From Chloroflexota bacterium (GTDB taxonomy: Bacteria; Chloroflexota; Dormibacteria; Dormibacterales; Dormibacteraceae), in contig VBEG01000024.1 of assembly GCA_005882115.1 (NCBI GenBank), forward strand, positions 1-64,000: DNA of 64,000 nucleotides, written 5' to 3'. Both the position numbers and the translations under genes were made by a program. This document shows positions 43,620-52,025 of the stretch, piece after piece. Under the pieces are notes generated by a model. It did no database searches and was not told the origin of the DNA. It saw only the letters and a list, made by a program, of their open reading frames with translations. The first letter of the stretch is position 1. Each line of letters opens with the position of its first letter.

Positions 43620-44068
43620 TGCACAGAGAAGATGCGCGTCACGGTGTTGAGGGTGGCAAAGTTGCCGAGCAAACCCTCGATGCGCAGCTTGCCCTGCACC
43701 AACTTCATCGCGACGCTTCGCCCGACCTCGTCGTAGTAGATCGGCATCCCGAGCAGGCCGATCTTGAGGTTGCTCAGGTTCATGACCGTGCCGGCCTGAG
43801 CGCGAATCGTGAGATCGCGCTTGGCCTGCAGGCCGTTGTAGACGACAAGCGATCCCTTGCGGAAGTCGAGCGTCACGCCCTCGTCGATGTCCGTGACCCA
43901 GATCCCGACCCGGGCCACGAGGGAGTCGAAATCCTTCTTTCTGTCGGCTCGGCTGTCCACGTTCGCCTCGATCAGGCCGCCGAGCATCGCGGCGAAAGCG
44001 CTCGGCTCACCGTCCGCGTATTCGACAGGTTTGGTGTTCGTCTTGGTTCTTAGTTTCCGTCGGGCCAT
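43616..44068 (-). CDS. SCP2 sterol-transfer-domain protein
   Basis: A 150-residue SCP2-like protein from ATG 44068 with a basic head (MARRKLRTKTNTK). The beta-sheet core reads VARVGIWVTDIDEGVTLDFRKGSLVVY and AQAGTVMNLSNLKIGLLGMP, ending with AMKLVQGKLRIEGLL, the conserved lipid-pocket end. Such domains bind acyl-CoA or other lipids. It overlaps the second SCP2 gene and the dehydrogenase. Confidence 0.75.
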   Translation of the reverse strand: MARRKLRTKTNTKPVEYADGEPSAFAAMLGGLIEANVDSRADRKKDFDSLVARVGIWVTDIDEGVTLDFRKGSLVVYNGLQAKRDLTIRAQAGTVMNLSNLKIGLLGMPIYYDEVGRSVAMKLVQGKLRIEGLLGNFATLNTVTRIFSVQ

Positions 44069-44472
44069 ACGACCGGCACCCGGGTCGTGCACTCGGTCAT
44101 CTCCTGCGACGCCTTCGTGTATCGCACGATCGTCGGCAGATCGCCTTTCAGCTTGAGCTTGCCCTGCAGCATCCCCTTCGTGGCGTCAAGCTCCTTGGTC
44201 GCGACCTGCTTCCAGCGCGAGTAGGGCGCCGTGATCACGAAGTCACACTTCTGCGCCTCGGCGGCGGACCCTACCTTGATCGAGCGGGCCGCGCCGTCGA
44301 ACAGGTCCATGACCACACCGCGCGACTCGGGAAAGTTCTTGTCCGGCTCAGCCTCGACCACCAGGCCGACCGTCCACTTCCAGCCCTTCGCCGCCGCCTT
44401 GTAGACGCTCGACTTGTTGACCTCGTCCTCGAACTGCTTGGCCCACTCGTCAGAGAAAGCCTTGACCGCCAT
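44050..44472 (-). CDS. SCP2 sterol-transfer-domain protein
   Basis: A 140-residue SCP2 protein: FSDEWAKQFEDEVNKSSVYK opening, WKWTVGLVVEAEPDKN, and ELDATKGMLQGKLKLKGDLPTIVRY, the typical C-terminal part. GGAGG precedes the ATG. It is the first gene of the acyl-CoA operon, and with the next SCP2 gene it may supply or buffer acyl-CoA substrates. Confidence 0.82.
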   Translation of the reverse strand: MAVKAFSDEWAKQFEDEVNKSSVYKAAAKGWKWTVGLVVEAEPDKNFPESRGVVMDLFDGAARSIKVGSAAEAQKCDFVITAPYSRWKQVATKELDATKGMLQGKLKLKGDLPTIVRYTKASQEMTECTTRVPVVWPDGN

Positions 44473-44551
44473 TTTTCCTCCATGCTGTGCGCCCTGGGCG
44501 CCCTGCGCGCCCGGCGCTCCTCTTGCTGAGACGTGGGAACCTGAGTGAAGG

Positions 44552-45223
44552 TTAGACCCCTACGAAATCTCCCACTGCAACGCGACCCGCCTTCACCACC
44601 CGGCAGTACACGCCCATGCATTTGTCGTGGCGGTCAACGAGCAGGTCAAGCAGCTCCGGCGCCGCAGCCGTGGTGTCCGGATCCTTGGTGATCACGACAC
44701 AGCGCACACACCGGCTCACCACCTCGAGCTCGGCGTCGCCGGCCCGAATCCGTCTGCCAACCCAGCCGATCTCTTCGTCGGGCTCGATCCCTTCGAGATA
44801 CAGATTGGCCCGGAACCGACGGTGGTCGACCGCCATGCCCGCCTCGCGCGCGAATGAGGAAACCGAGGCAAGGTTGATGATCAACACCGGCTCGTCATCG
44901 AAGTTGCCGCCGGCGAGGTCGCGAAGCTCGAGCGGCCTGGCGGACTCGAGCTCGAGCTTGTCGACGAGCGCACTGTCCAGGGCCACCAACGCACCATCCG
45001 GCGTCAACACCTCGACAACGCCGCCCGCGTAGCGGGCGCGATAGGTCATCAGCGGGTCGTGCTGCTTGATGTTGAAGAGCTTGCCCGCGCGATGTGGCGC
45101 GCCATCGACGAATGCCCACCGGCGGTCACCTTCGAGACCGTGTTGGGTGACCATGCACGATTCCAGGCGCTCGCCCGCCATCGACTTCACTGGATAGCGC
45201 CAGATCTCGACCACCGCTGCCAT
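44552..45223 (-). CDS. MOSC domain protein
   Basis: A 223-residue protein: N-terminal beta-barrel EIWRYPVKSMAGERLE (MOSC_N) and a MOSC domain with the conserved Cys in RCVRCVVITKDPDT. FRANLYLEG is the family middle motif. MOSC proteins move sulfur or bind Moco; the nearest human relatives are amidoxime-reducing components. A molybdopterin enzyme lies 4 kb away. It is 79 bases upstream of the SCP2 gene. Confidence 0.88.
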   Translation of the reverse strand: MAAVVEIWRYPVKSMAGERLESCMVTQHGLEGDRRWAFVDGAPHRAGKLFNIKQHDPLMTYRARYAGGVVEVLTPDGALVALDSALVDKLELESARPLELRDLAGGNFDDEPVLIINLASVSSFAREAGMAVDHRRFRANLYLEGIEPDEEIGWVGRRIRAGDAELEVVSRCVRCVVITKDPDTTAAAPELLDLLVDRHDKCMGVYCRVVKAGRVAVGDFVGV

Positions 45224-45250
45224 GGGCCGACAAGACTACCGACGGCATTA

Positions 45251-45626
45251 GGCGCGGGTGAGGACGCTTGTCCTCCCCCGCGGAACCCCCTCCTGCCACC
45301 AGCGACGCGTGGTGGCGAATGGAATGAAGCGCCTGGGGACGGCCGGAATAATCCGGCCTGGGGCCACACCTCGTCTCGATTAGAGGCGCGGGTGAGGACG
45401 CCTGTCCTCCCCCGCGGAACCCCTCCTGCCGCCAGCGACGCGTGGAGGCGAATGGAATGAAGCGCCTGGGGACGGCCGGAATAAATCCGGCCTGGGGCCA
45501 CACCTCGTCTCGATTAGAGGCGCGGGTGAGGACGCTTGTCCTCCCCCGCGGAACCCCCTCCTGCCACCAGCGACGCGTGGTGGCGAATGGAATGAAGCGC
45601 CTGGGGCCTCACCTCGTCTCGCGTTA
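45251..45626. repeat. 134-nt tandem repeat, 2.8 copies
   Basis: Three head-to-tail copies start at 45251, 45385 and 45519, an exact period of 134. Copies 1 and 3 agree to the last shared base, while copy 2 carries a few substitutions; copy 3 lacks a 29-base internal block. Each unit has GAGGAC-GCYT-GTCCTC, CCGGA-ATAA-TCCGG (copies 1 and 2) and CCACCA-n8-TGGTGG as inverted repeats. Reading frames cross it in all copies, but none resembles a protein I know. It fills the 416-base gap between the MOSC and DinB genes. Confidence 0.85.
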
Positions 45627-45639
45627 ACATGGCCGGGCC

Positions 45640-46221
45640 ATGACGGGCGTCGACGTCCTGCGCGTGCTCCTCAGCGGGTCCTTCGGGATGGTCCAGGAGC
45701 GACTCGATGCAATCAGTGACCAGGAGTGGAACCAGCGCGCGTTCCCTTCGACGAGCAAGCCTGGGTTCATCCTCTGGCACTGCGCGCGCATCCTCGACTG
45801 GACCATTCACTCCGCAATCCAGGGCATTGCCGAGGTCGCCGACTCGTCCACGTGGCAAGGGCGTTTTGCGCGCGAAGCCTGTTACGGCGCAGGGATCGCA
45901 GACTCCCTCGCGGACGAGGTCACCGCATCGACGTCCAGGACAGAGGTCGCTGCATATCTCCGCGACGTGCGAGCGGCCGTGATGGACTGGTTCGCGAAGC
46001 AGACGGAGTCGAGCCTCGATGCGGCGCCGCCACTCAAAACGAACCAGGCGAATCGCGCCGGTTATCTCGATCCGAACATCTGGGCCGAGGTCGAAGATCT
46101 CGATGGCCTGCCGGGATGGCAGCTGCTGCTGCGACCCGCGGGCGCGCATATCAGACGCCACATGGGTGAGTACGACGTTCTGGTCGGCGCGATGCGGAGC
46201 CGGACTACGACTCGAGCGTGA
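45640..46221 (+). CDS. DinB-family metal-binding protein
   Basis: A 193-residue DinB-like four-helix bundle. [21 protein letters not shown] opening and [15 protein letters not shown] hold the first metal His, and [16 protein letters not shown] the second region with His. Such proteins are thiol transferases (for example bacillithiol or mycothiol dependent) or of unknown role. The start is ATG 45640, just after the repeat array. Its end overlaps the convergent peptidase gene by 17 bases. Confidence 0.8.
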   Translation: MTGVDVLRVLLSGSFGMVQERLDAISDQEWNQRAFPSTSKPGFILWHCARILDWTIHSAIQGIAEVADSSTWQGRFAREACYGAGIADSLADEVTASTSRTEVAAYLRDVRAAVMDWFAKQTESSLDAAPPLKTNQANRAGYLDPNIWAEVEDLDGLPGWQLLLRPAGAHIRRHMGEYDVLVGAMRSRTTTRA

Positions 46222-49200
46222 AGCGGACCGTGTTCTGCCCGATGGCGATCATGTCGCCGTCGGTGAGCTGCTTCTCGATCACCTGCTCACCGTTGACCTG
46301 CGTGCCGTTGGTGCTGCCGAGGTCGCTGATCCAGAACGAACCGGTGCGGACCTCGATGCGCCCGTGATGGCCTGAGGTCGCGGGATCGCCCACGACGACG
46401 TCGTTGTCAGGCGCGCGGCCGATCGTGACCATCTGGTTGGGCAGCGCGACGATCCTTCCCGCGAACGGGCCCGACTCGAAAGTGAGCATGGCCGCGAACG
46501 TCGAGCCCGCCGCCACCTGTTCCGGCGGCATCGCCTGCAACGAGACCGTGCGCCTGGAATCGGCGTTCGGGTCGGTCTGCTGCCAGACCGGAATGACCCC
46601 CGTTGCCTCCTCGAAAGATGCCGGCTCTGCCGGCTCTCCGTTTCCGGGTGCGGTGGATGGCGCCCCCGACGGCCAAGCCACCAGCGTCGAGCTCACGTCC
46701 GGGGCGGAGGTCTGGGCCGCGGGCTCGGCGGCGCTGGCCGCCATCGGCTCGGGCTGCAGCTGACGCTCGCGCTCGGGCTCGGGTTCTGACTGGGGGGTGA
46801 ACGCCTCGGCGACCAACGGCTCCGGCGCACGCTCCGGCTCCCGCTCTGCCTCTGGCTCTGGCTCCGCAACGGGCGGCGGCTCGCCGAAGTAACCCGGCTC
46901 GTCGAAAGCGGACAGCGCCGGCTCCGTGATCGCGGACACCAGCTCCACGGATTCGGGTTCGGCCTCACGCTCAGGTTCGGGCTCCGGTACGGGGGCCAGC
47001 GCCGCGATCGCAGGTTCCGGCTCAGGTTCGGGTTCCGTGGCAGGCTCCGGTTCGCGCACAGGCTCCGGCTCCGGCGCCGGCTCGGCGACGACCGGTTCCG
47101 GCTCAGGCTCGGGCTGCGCCTCGACCGTCTCCGGAGCGGCCTCGGCGGCAGGCTCGAGCTCAGGCTCCGGTTCGCGCAGAGGCTCTGACTCCGGCGCCGG
47201 CTCGGCGACGACCGGTTCCGGCTCAGGCTCGCGCTGCGCCTCGACGGTCTCCGGAGCGGCCTCGGCGGCAGGCTCGAGCGCGGGCTCATCCGGACCGGGC
47301 AGATCCGGCAGTGCCTCCGGCTGGATGATCGGCGCTTCCGCCGTCGCGTCGTCGGGGACGGTGGGCTGGATGACCTCCGGCTCGACGACCGCGGTGACTG
47401 GCGACGCCTCGGCCGCAAGCTCGTCAGCCTCCGGCCGGCTTCCGATGGCAATTGTCTTGGCCCACTCACGCGGCGCCTCGGCCGGGATGGGCAGAATCTG
47501 GGTCGCCTCCTCCGAGGCGGGTCGGTCAACCGCGGCCGTGCCGAGGTACCGCTCGTACCAGCCGGCGATCCGGCGCAACCTCTCGACCCGGCGGTCGGGG
47601 CGACCGTTGCGCGACAGGTCGTGCGATTCCTCGGGGAATCGCACGAGCTCGACCGTTTTGCCGAGCAGGCGCATGGCGCCGAACAGCTCCTCCGACTGCG
47701 ACATCGCGCACCTGAGGTCCATCTCGCCAGCGGTGAGCAAGAGCGGGGTCTTCATGTTCTGGACGTACCGGATCGGCGAACGGCGCCACAGCTCGTCGAG
47801 GTTCGGCCAGGGCGGCGGACCGAGCTGGAGGACGCCCCACAGGACGATGTCGTGTTGCGGGTACTCGCTGACCAGGTTGGAGATCGACCGCATCGAGACC
47901 GCGGCCGAGAACCGGTTGGTCTGGCCGATGATCCAGTTGGTCATGTAGCCGCCGTAGGAGCCGCCCCCGACGCCGAGCCTGTTCGCGTCGATGTACCCGG
48001 CGCGCTCGATGATCTGGTCGAGCGACGCCATGAGGTCGAGGTAATCCTTGCCCGCCCAGTCCCGCACCACGTCGCGGCGGAAACGCTCGCCGTAGCCGTC
48101 GGAACCTCGCGGGTTCATGTAGAAGACGACGAAACCCATGCCCGCGAGGATCTGCAGCTCGTGGAAGAAAGACCATCCGTACTGGGCGTGCGGACCGCCG
48201 TGGATCTCCATCACGGTCGGATGGAGGCGGTTCGGGTCGAAGCCCTGCGGTTTGAGCACCCAGCCCTCGAGCTTCCAACCGTCCGGAGCGGTGAAGTACT
48301 CCTGCTCCGGCAGCGCTACGAAGCGCTCGTGCAGCCATGGGTTCAGGTCGGTGACACGTGCCTCCGCGCCTTGCGTGAGCATGTAGAGCTCGCCTGGGTT
48401 GGTCGGGTCTGAGGCGCAAAAGACAAGGACGCCATTGGCGACGTCGAAGTCATAGATCCGGCGCCGCCCGCCGGCCTCTTCGCGAATGTTGCCGTCGAGA
48501 TCGACCGAGTGGATCGAGGTCACGCCCGATCCGCTCGCCGGGAAGTAGATCCGGTCGCCTTCCGCCGACCAGATGACCCTGGTCGCGTGGCCTGCGCGCA
48601 TGTCGTTGATGACGCTGTCGTTGACCGCCTGGTCGAAGTCAGCCGTGAGGCAACGCGGTCCTCCGCCCGCGAGCGGCACAACCCACATGCGTTCCAGCAG
48701 GCCGACGTCCAGGCCGTTTGGCGCGATGAACGCGATCATGTCGCCCTTGGGCGACCAGATCGGCGAGCTCAGGTAGAAGCCGCCGCCGAGCCGGACCAGA
48801 TTCGTCTCGAGGTCGACCAGGTACAGGTGGAGCTCGCGCTGCAGGTCGGAGCCCGGCTCTGCGTTGCCGGCGACCACCAGGCGCGAGCTGTCGGGCGACC
48901 AGTCGAAATCGCTGACGTCCCACGCCCCGTCGGTCAGCTGCTTCACGTCTCCGCCGGTCGCGGACGCGACGTACAGGTGGTGCATCCGGCCGTCGACATA
49001 ACCGCGCCCGTCGTGCTTGTAGTCGAGCCGGCGAACCACCCGCGCGACAGGCGCCCGACGAAGCTGGTCGCGGCTCTCAGGCGGTCGCGGGTCGTCGACG
49101 ACCGCGTCGGGGTCGGCCAGGACCGACCCGAGAAACGCGATTCGCTTGCCGTCGGGTGACCATCGCGGCAGGCCGACACCGTCAGGCACCGAGCTGAGCT

Positions 49201-49516
49201 GCTGAGCGGCAGCGCCGGTGGTGACATCGAGCACGAAGAGTTGGTCCGCAGCGCCGACGCGGCTGACGAAGGCGAGGCTGCGGCCGTCGGGCGACCATTC
49301 GGGAGAGTGATCGCGGAGCACTCCCGCGGTCGGTTCCACAGGCTCGGGATCGAGCAGGCGGCGCACGACGATTCGGCTCCGGCTCTGCCTTGCGCCCGCG
49401 TCAGCCCAACCAACCTGGTACGCGACCCGTTCGCCGTCTGGGCTCAGGCGTACGTGGTCGATCCAACGAAAACGGTAAAGGTCCTCGGGAGTGATCGGGG
49501 CCGGCATCCGACGCAT
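46205..49516 (-). CDS. S9-family peptidase fused to a C-terminal FHA domain
   Basis: A 1103-residue fusion. Residues about 1-400 form the WD-like propeller ([27 protein letters not shown]). Residues 400-655 form the alpha/beta hydrolase: [11 protein letters not shown] with Ser about 520, [11 protein letters not shown] with an Asp near 600, ESHDLSRNG with His about 630, so the triad is complete and the class is acylaminoacyl peptidase-like. Residues 655-1000 are Glu/Pro/Ala linker with a duplicated 40-residue unit. Residues about 1010-1103 are an FHA domain ([29 protein letters not shown]), which binds phosphothreonine. No signal peptide: cytoplasmic. The combination is rare to my knowledge. 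Confidence 0.85.
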   Translation of the reverse strand: MRRMPAPITPEDLYRFRWIDHVRLSPDGERVAYQVGWADAGARQSRSRIVVRRLLDPEPVEPTAGVLRDHSPEWSPDGRSLAFVSRVGAADQLFVLDVTTGAAAQQLSSVPDGVGLPRWSPDGKRIAFLGSVLADPDAVVDDPRPPESRDQLRRAPVARVVRRLDYKHDGRGYVDGRMHHLYVASATGGDVKQLTDGAWDVSDFDWSPDSSRLVVAGNAEPGSDLQRELHLYLVDLETNLVRLGGGFYLSSPIWSPKGDMIAFIAPNGLDVGLLERMWVVPLAGGGPRCLTADFDQAVNDSVINDMRAGHATRVIWSAEGDRIYFPASGSGVTSIHSVDLDGNIREEAGGRRRIYDFDVANGVLVFCASDPTNPGELYMLTQGAEARVTDLNPWLHERFVALPEQEYFTAPDGWKLEGWVLKPQGFDPNRLHPTVMEIHGGPHAQYGWSFFHELQILAGMGFVVFYMNPRGSDGYGERFRRDVVRDWAGKDYLDLMASLDQIIERAGYIDANRLGVGGGSYGGYMTNWIIGQTNRFSAAVSMRSISNLVSEYPQHDIVLWGVLQLGPPPWPNLDELWRRSPIRYVQNMKTPLLLTAGEMDLRCAMSQSEELFGAMRLLGKTVELVRFPEESHDLSRNGRPDRRVERLRRIAGWYERYLGTAAVDRPASEEATQILPIPAEAPREWAKTIAIGSRPEADELAAEASPVTAVVEPEVIQPTVPDDATAEAPIIQPEALPDLPGPDEPALEPAAEAAPETVEAQREPEPEPVVAEPAPESEPLREPEPELEPAAEAAPETVEAQPEPEPEPVVAEPAPEPEPVREPEPATEPEPEPEPAIAALAPVPEPEPEREAEPESVELVSAITEPALSAFDEPGYFGEPPPVAEPEPEAEREPERAPEPLVAEAFTPQSEPEPERERQLQPEPMAASAAEPAAQTSAPDVSSTLVAWPSGAPSTAPGNGEPAEPASFEEATGVIPVWQQTDPNADSRRTVSLQAMPPEQVAAGSTFAAMLTFESGPFAGRIVALPNQMVTIGRAPDNDVVVGDPATSGHHGRIEVRTGSFWISDLGSTNGTQVNGEQVIEKQLTDGDMIAIGQNTVRFTLES
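47041..47280. repeat. 120-nt tandem duplication coding the Glu/Pro linker
   Basis: Two copies (47041-47160 and 47161-47280) in exact 120-nt register, differing at about seven positions. They encode 40-residue units beginning [15 protein letters not shown]. This is a recent in-frame expansion of the linker between the peptidase and FHA domains. Confidence 0.8.
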
Positions 49517-49582
49517 CGATGCTACCAGCCGCCGACGAATGCTTACACCGCGTGCGTACCTTTCGGTGGTACAACCTCACGC

Positions 49583-51073
49583 GTGACACGTAGGGCTGCG
49601 GCGTGGAGTGGCTTCGGGTGGGGCTGCATCGGTGGCGCGACGCTCGTCGCGTTGATGTATTGGGGCGGTGCCATCATCGGGTTGCGGCCGCTGCCCCAGC
49701 TGCTCAACGAACCAATCCTCTCTCTGATGCCGGGCTTTGTCTTCGGATTCCTGATCGACACCCTCCAGCACGCGGGCAAGGTGGTCGAGGAGGTGGGCCT
49801 GATCGTCGCCATGGTCGTCGCGCTCGGAGCCCTTGGCGCGGCATCGGCTGTGGCAAACCTGCGCTGGACTTCGACCTGGGTTCCGTTTGCGTTCGCTGGA
49901 CTGGCCTGGGTCATCGTGGTGGTGATCCTTTTGCCGGTCGCGGGCGCCGGCATGCTCGGCCTGAACGACGGCCCGGCGACTCCTGTGACCTGGGCCGCGC
50001 TCTTCGCGATCTACGCGGTGGTCCTGCAGTTCGGCGGGACGGGCCCGCCTGATGTAGACCTTGGCCGGCGCCGCCTCCTGGCCGCCGTTCCGGTCGGCAT
50101 CGCCGCCGTCAGCGTTGGCGGCCTGGCCCTCCGCCTCTTCCCTGACTGGTACGAGGCCATCTTCAACCCGCCCGGCTCAGGGCTGGGCGGGATCTCGCCG
50201 GAGATAACCCCAGTCGGCAACTTCTACATCGTTTCCAAGAACTTCGTCGACCCCAGCGTCGACGGCCAGAGCTGGCGGCTGCGTGTCGGCGGCCTCGCCG
50301 ACAAGCCCTTCAGCCTCTCGCTTGCGGACCTTCGCGCGCTTCCCGCGACCGAGGAGTACGTGACCCTCGAGTGCATCAGCAACAACGTCGGCGGCGACCA
50401 GATGAGCACCGGCAACTTCAAGGGCGTGGCCCTGCGCGACCTGGTCGCGATGGCGGGCCCGCAGGCGCAGGCCGGCTGGGTCGCCTTCAAGGCGCGAGAC
50501 GGCTACACGGAGAGCATCCCGCTCAGCCTCGTTACCGGTGCCCCGGAGGTGCTGGTGGTCTACGAGCTCGACGGCGCTCCCCTACCCATGAGCCATGGAT
50601 TCCCCGCCCGCATGCTGATTCCGGGCCACTACGGGATGAAGGGCCCGAAGTGGCTCGACAGCATCGACCTCGTGACGCAGGAGGCGCGCGGCTACTGGGA
50701 GCAGCAGGGGTGGGACCACAACGCGGTCGTCAAGACGACTTCGCGATTCGACGTTCCGCAGGACGGCGAGATCATCAAGGTCGGCGCGATCCAGGTGGCC
50801 GGTGTCGCGTTCGCCGGCTTGCGGGGCATCAGCAAGGTGGAGTACTCGACTGACGGAGGCTCAAGCTGGAGCGTGGCGAATTTCGACGCGCCGCTGTCGA
50901 AGCTGACCTGGGTCATCTGGCGGGCGACCTGGAGTCCCAACTCGCACGGCTCTTACACGCTGAGGGTGCGCGCCACCGACGCGGCGGGTTCGCTCCAGGA
51001 CTCGGGCAACGCACCGAGCTATCCGAGCGGCTCGAGCGGTTACCACACGATCCACGTCAACGTATCGGGTTAG
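49583..51073 (+). CDS. membrane-anchored sulfite-oxidase-fold molybdoenzyme
   Basis: A 496-residue protein from GTG 49583. Four to five helices form the N-terminal membrane part (LVALMYWGGAIIGL to VPVGIAAVSVGGLAL). Then comes the Moco domain: YVTLECISNNVGGDQMS with the cofactor Cys, FKGVALRDLV, and PGHYGMKGPKWLDSIDL. A C-terminal Ig-like dimerisation domain follows (VEYSTDGGSSW). This matches SUOX-fold enzymes of the YedY or sulfite dehydrogenase branches. The helix block suggests direct coupling to quinol or cytochrome chains. It is divergent from the S9-FHA gene, 66 bases apart. Confidence 0.88.
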   Translation: MTRRAAAWSGFGWGCIGGATLVALMYWGGAIIGLRPLPQLLNEPILSLMPGFVFGFLIDTLQHAGKVVEEVGLIVAMVVALGALGAASAVANLRWTSTWVPFAFAGLAWVIVVVILLPVAGAGMLGLNDGPATPVTWAALFAIYAVVLQFGGTGPPDVDLGRRRLLAAVPVGIAAVSVGGLALRLFPDWYEAIFNPPGSGLGGISPEITPVGNFYIVSKNFVDPSVDGQSWRLRVGGLADKPFSLSLADLRALPATEEYVTLECISNNVGGDQMSTGNFKGVALRDLVAMAGPQAQAGWVAFKARDGYTESIPLSLVTGAPEVLVVYELDGAPLPMSHGFPARMLIPGHYGMKGPKWLDSIDLVTQEARGYWEQQGWDHNAVVKTTSRFDVPQDGEIIKVGAIQVAGVAFAGLRGISKVEYSTDGGSSWSVANFDAPLSKLTWVIWRATWSPNSHGSYTLRVRATDAAGSLQDSGNAPSYPSGSSGYHTIHVNVSG

Positions 51074-51075
51074 CG

Positions 51076-51124
51076 GGGTCCCCACCCGGCCTTTCGGGCC
51101 GACCTCCCCAGCGAGTGGGGAGGC
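51076..51124. terminator. dispersed double-hairpin repeat between convergent genes (copy e)
   Basis: Inverse orientation of copy c: GGGGTCCCCACC, then CGGCC-TTTCG-GGCCG, then CCTCCCCA-GCGAG-TGGGGAGG (51103-51123). It lies exactly between the stop of the molybdoenzyme gene and that of the facing hydrolase, so a bidirectional terminator role is plausible. Confidence 0.5.
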
Positions 51125-51128
51125 TCAG

Positions 51129-52025
51129 CTAGCCCCTCTCGAGGAGCTCCTGAACGATCTCCTTGTCGTGCGTCAGGGATACGAAGTGGCCCTCGTCGTG
51201 CCACACGTGGAGGTCGACCTTCCGTAGCTGCGCCACCACGCGCCGTGCGGCGGAGAGCGGCGCGTTCTTGTCGTCGTCACCGTGCCACCAGGTAACCGAC
51301 GTCCGGACTTCGTCAGGATCGAAATCCCAGCTCCCGTGCATGGCGAACGATTCGTCCGCCCAACCTTCGGCGCCCTGCCGCAGGGTCTCAGCGAGGTTGT
51401 CGCGCGACATGCGTTGCCAGACGGGGTCGGACATGATCGCCCGATCGGTCGGAGGGGCGTCGCTGAGCACGCCCTGCATGCCCTCGTCGCCGAGAAGCCG
51501 AGCCCGAATCTCCGTCAGAAACTGGTGGAGTGGCTCCCAACCCTGCTCGGCAAGGGCGTAGCCCCGCGCATTCACGCCGACCAGCTGCGCCACCTCTTCC
51601 TCGACGAGCGGCGTGCCACCCACCACCACGGTCAGGGCCGAGACCTTGTCTGGATACCGCGCCCCGAGCGCGAGGACGTGCGGACCTCCGCCGCTCGTGC
51701 CCATGGCGGGCACTCGCTCCAGACCGTGGTGTTCGAGTAGGGCGGAGTAGTCGTCCGCGATGTCGACGATGCCTCGGCCCGGCTTGCGCGTGGAGTGGCC
51801 GTAACCTGGCCGGTCCGCCATCAGGTAGCGCGCGCCGAGATCGCTCTGCACGCTCTTGTCGGGATTTCGCTGCAAGCGCGACGACGGCGTGCCCTGGATG
51901 CGCAGAAGCGGGGTTCCGTCGGGGTCGCCCCACCACCGCCATGCCAGCTCGCGGCCGTCTCGCAGGTTGAGGACTCCGTCCTCGTAAGCGACGCCGTCTT
52001 CGGTGTGTTGAAGGGTGTCCTTCAT
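51129..52025 (-). CDS. alpha/beta hydrolase
   Basis: A 298-residue hydrolase from ATG 52025, overlapping the FixC-like gene stop (ATGA). The nucleophile elbow is GTSGGGPHVLALG, the lid block ESFAMHGSWDF, and the C-terminal His lies in DEGHFVSLTHD, with the acid in WWHGDDDKN. WRWWGDPDGTPLLRIQGTP is the oxyanion region. Similar to bacterial lipases/epoxide-hydrolase-like proteins; substrate unknown. Confidence 0.8.
   Translation of the reverse strand: MKDTLQHTEDGVAYEDGVLNLRDGRELAWRWWGDPDGTPLLRIQGTPSSRLQRNPDKSVQSDLGARYLMADRPGYGHSTRKPGRGIVDIADDYSALLEHHGLERVPAMGTSGGGPHVLALGARYPDKVSALTVVVGGTPLVEEEVAQLVGVNARGYALAEQGWEPLHQFLTEIRARLLGDEGMQGVLSDAPPTDRAIMSDPVWQRMSRDNLAETLRQGAEGWADESFAMHGSWDFDPDEVRTSVTWWHGDDDKNAPLSAARRVVAQLRKVDLHVWHDEGHFVSLTHDKEIVQELLERG

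Noticed and set aside
45126-45503. Open frames across the 134-nt repeats
   Set aside because: They repeat the same residues each period, exist in several frames and show no protein-like pattern.
45251-45626. Possible CRISPR array
   Set aside because: The period is 134 with no short repeat and unique spacers, and the units are similar along their whole length; no cas genes are present.
46926-47948. 340-codon Ser/Gly-rich frame antisense to the S9-FHA gene
   Set aside because: It reflects the Glu/Pro linker read backwards (SGSGSGS); the opposite frame has real domains on both sides.
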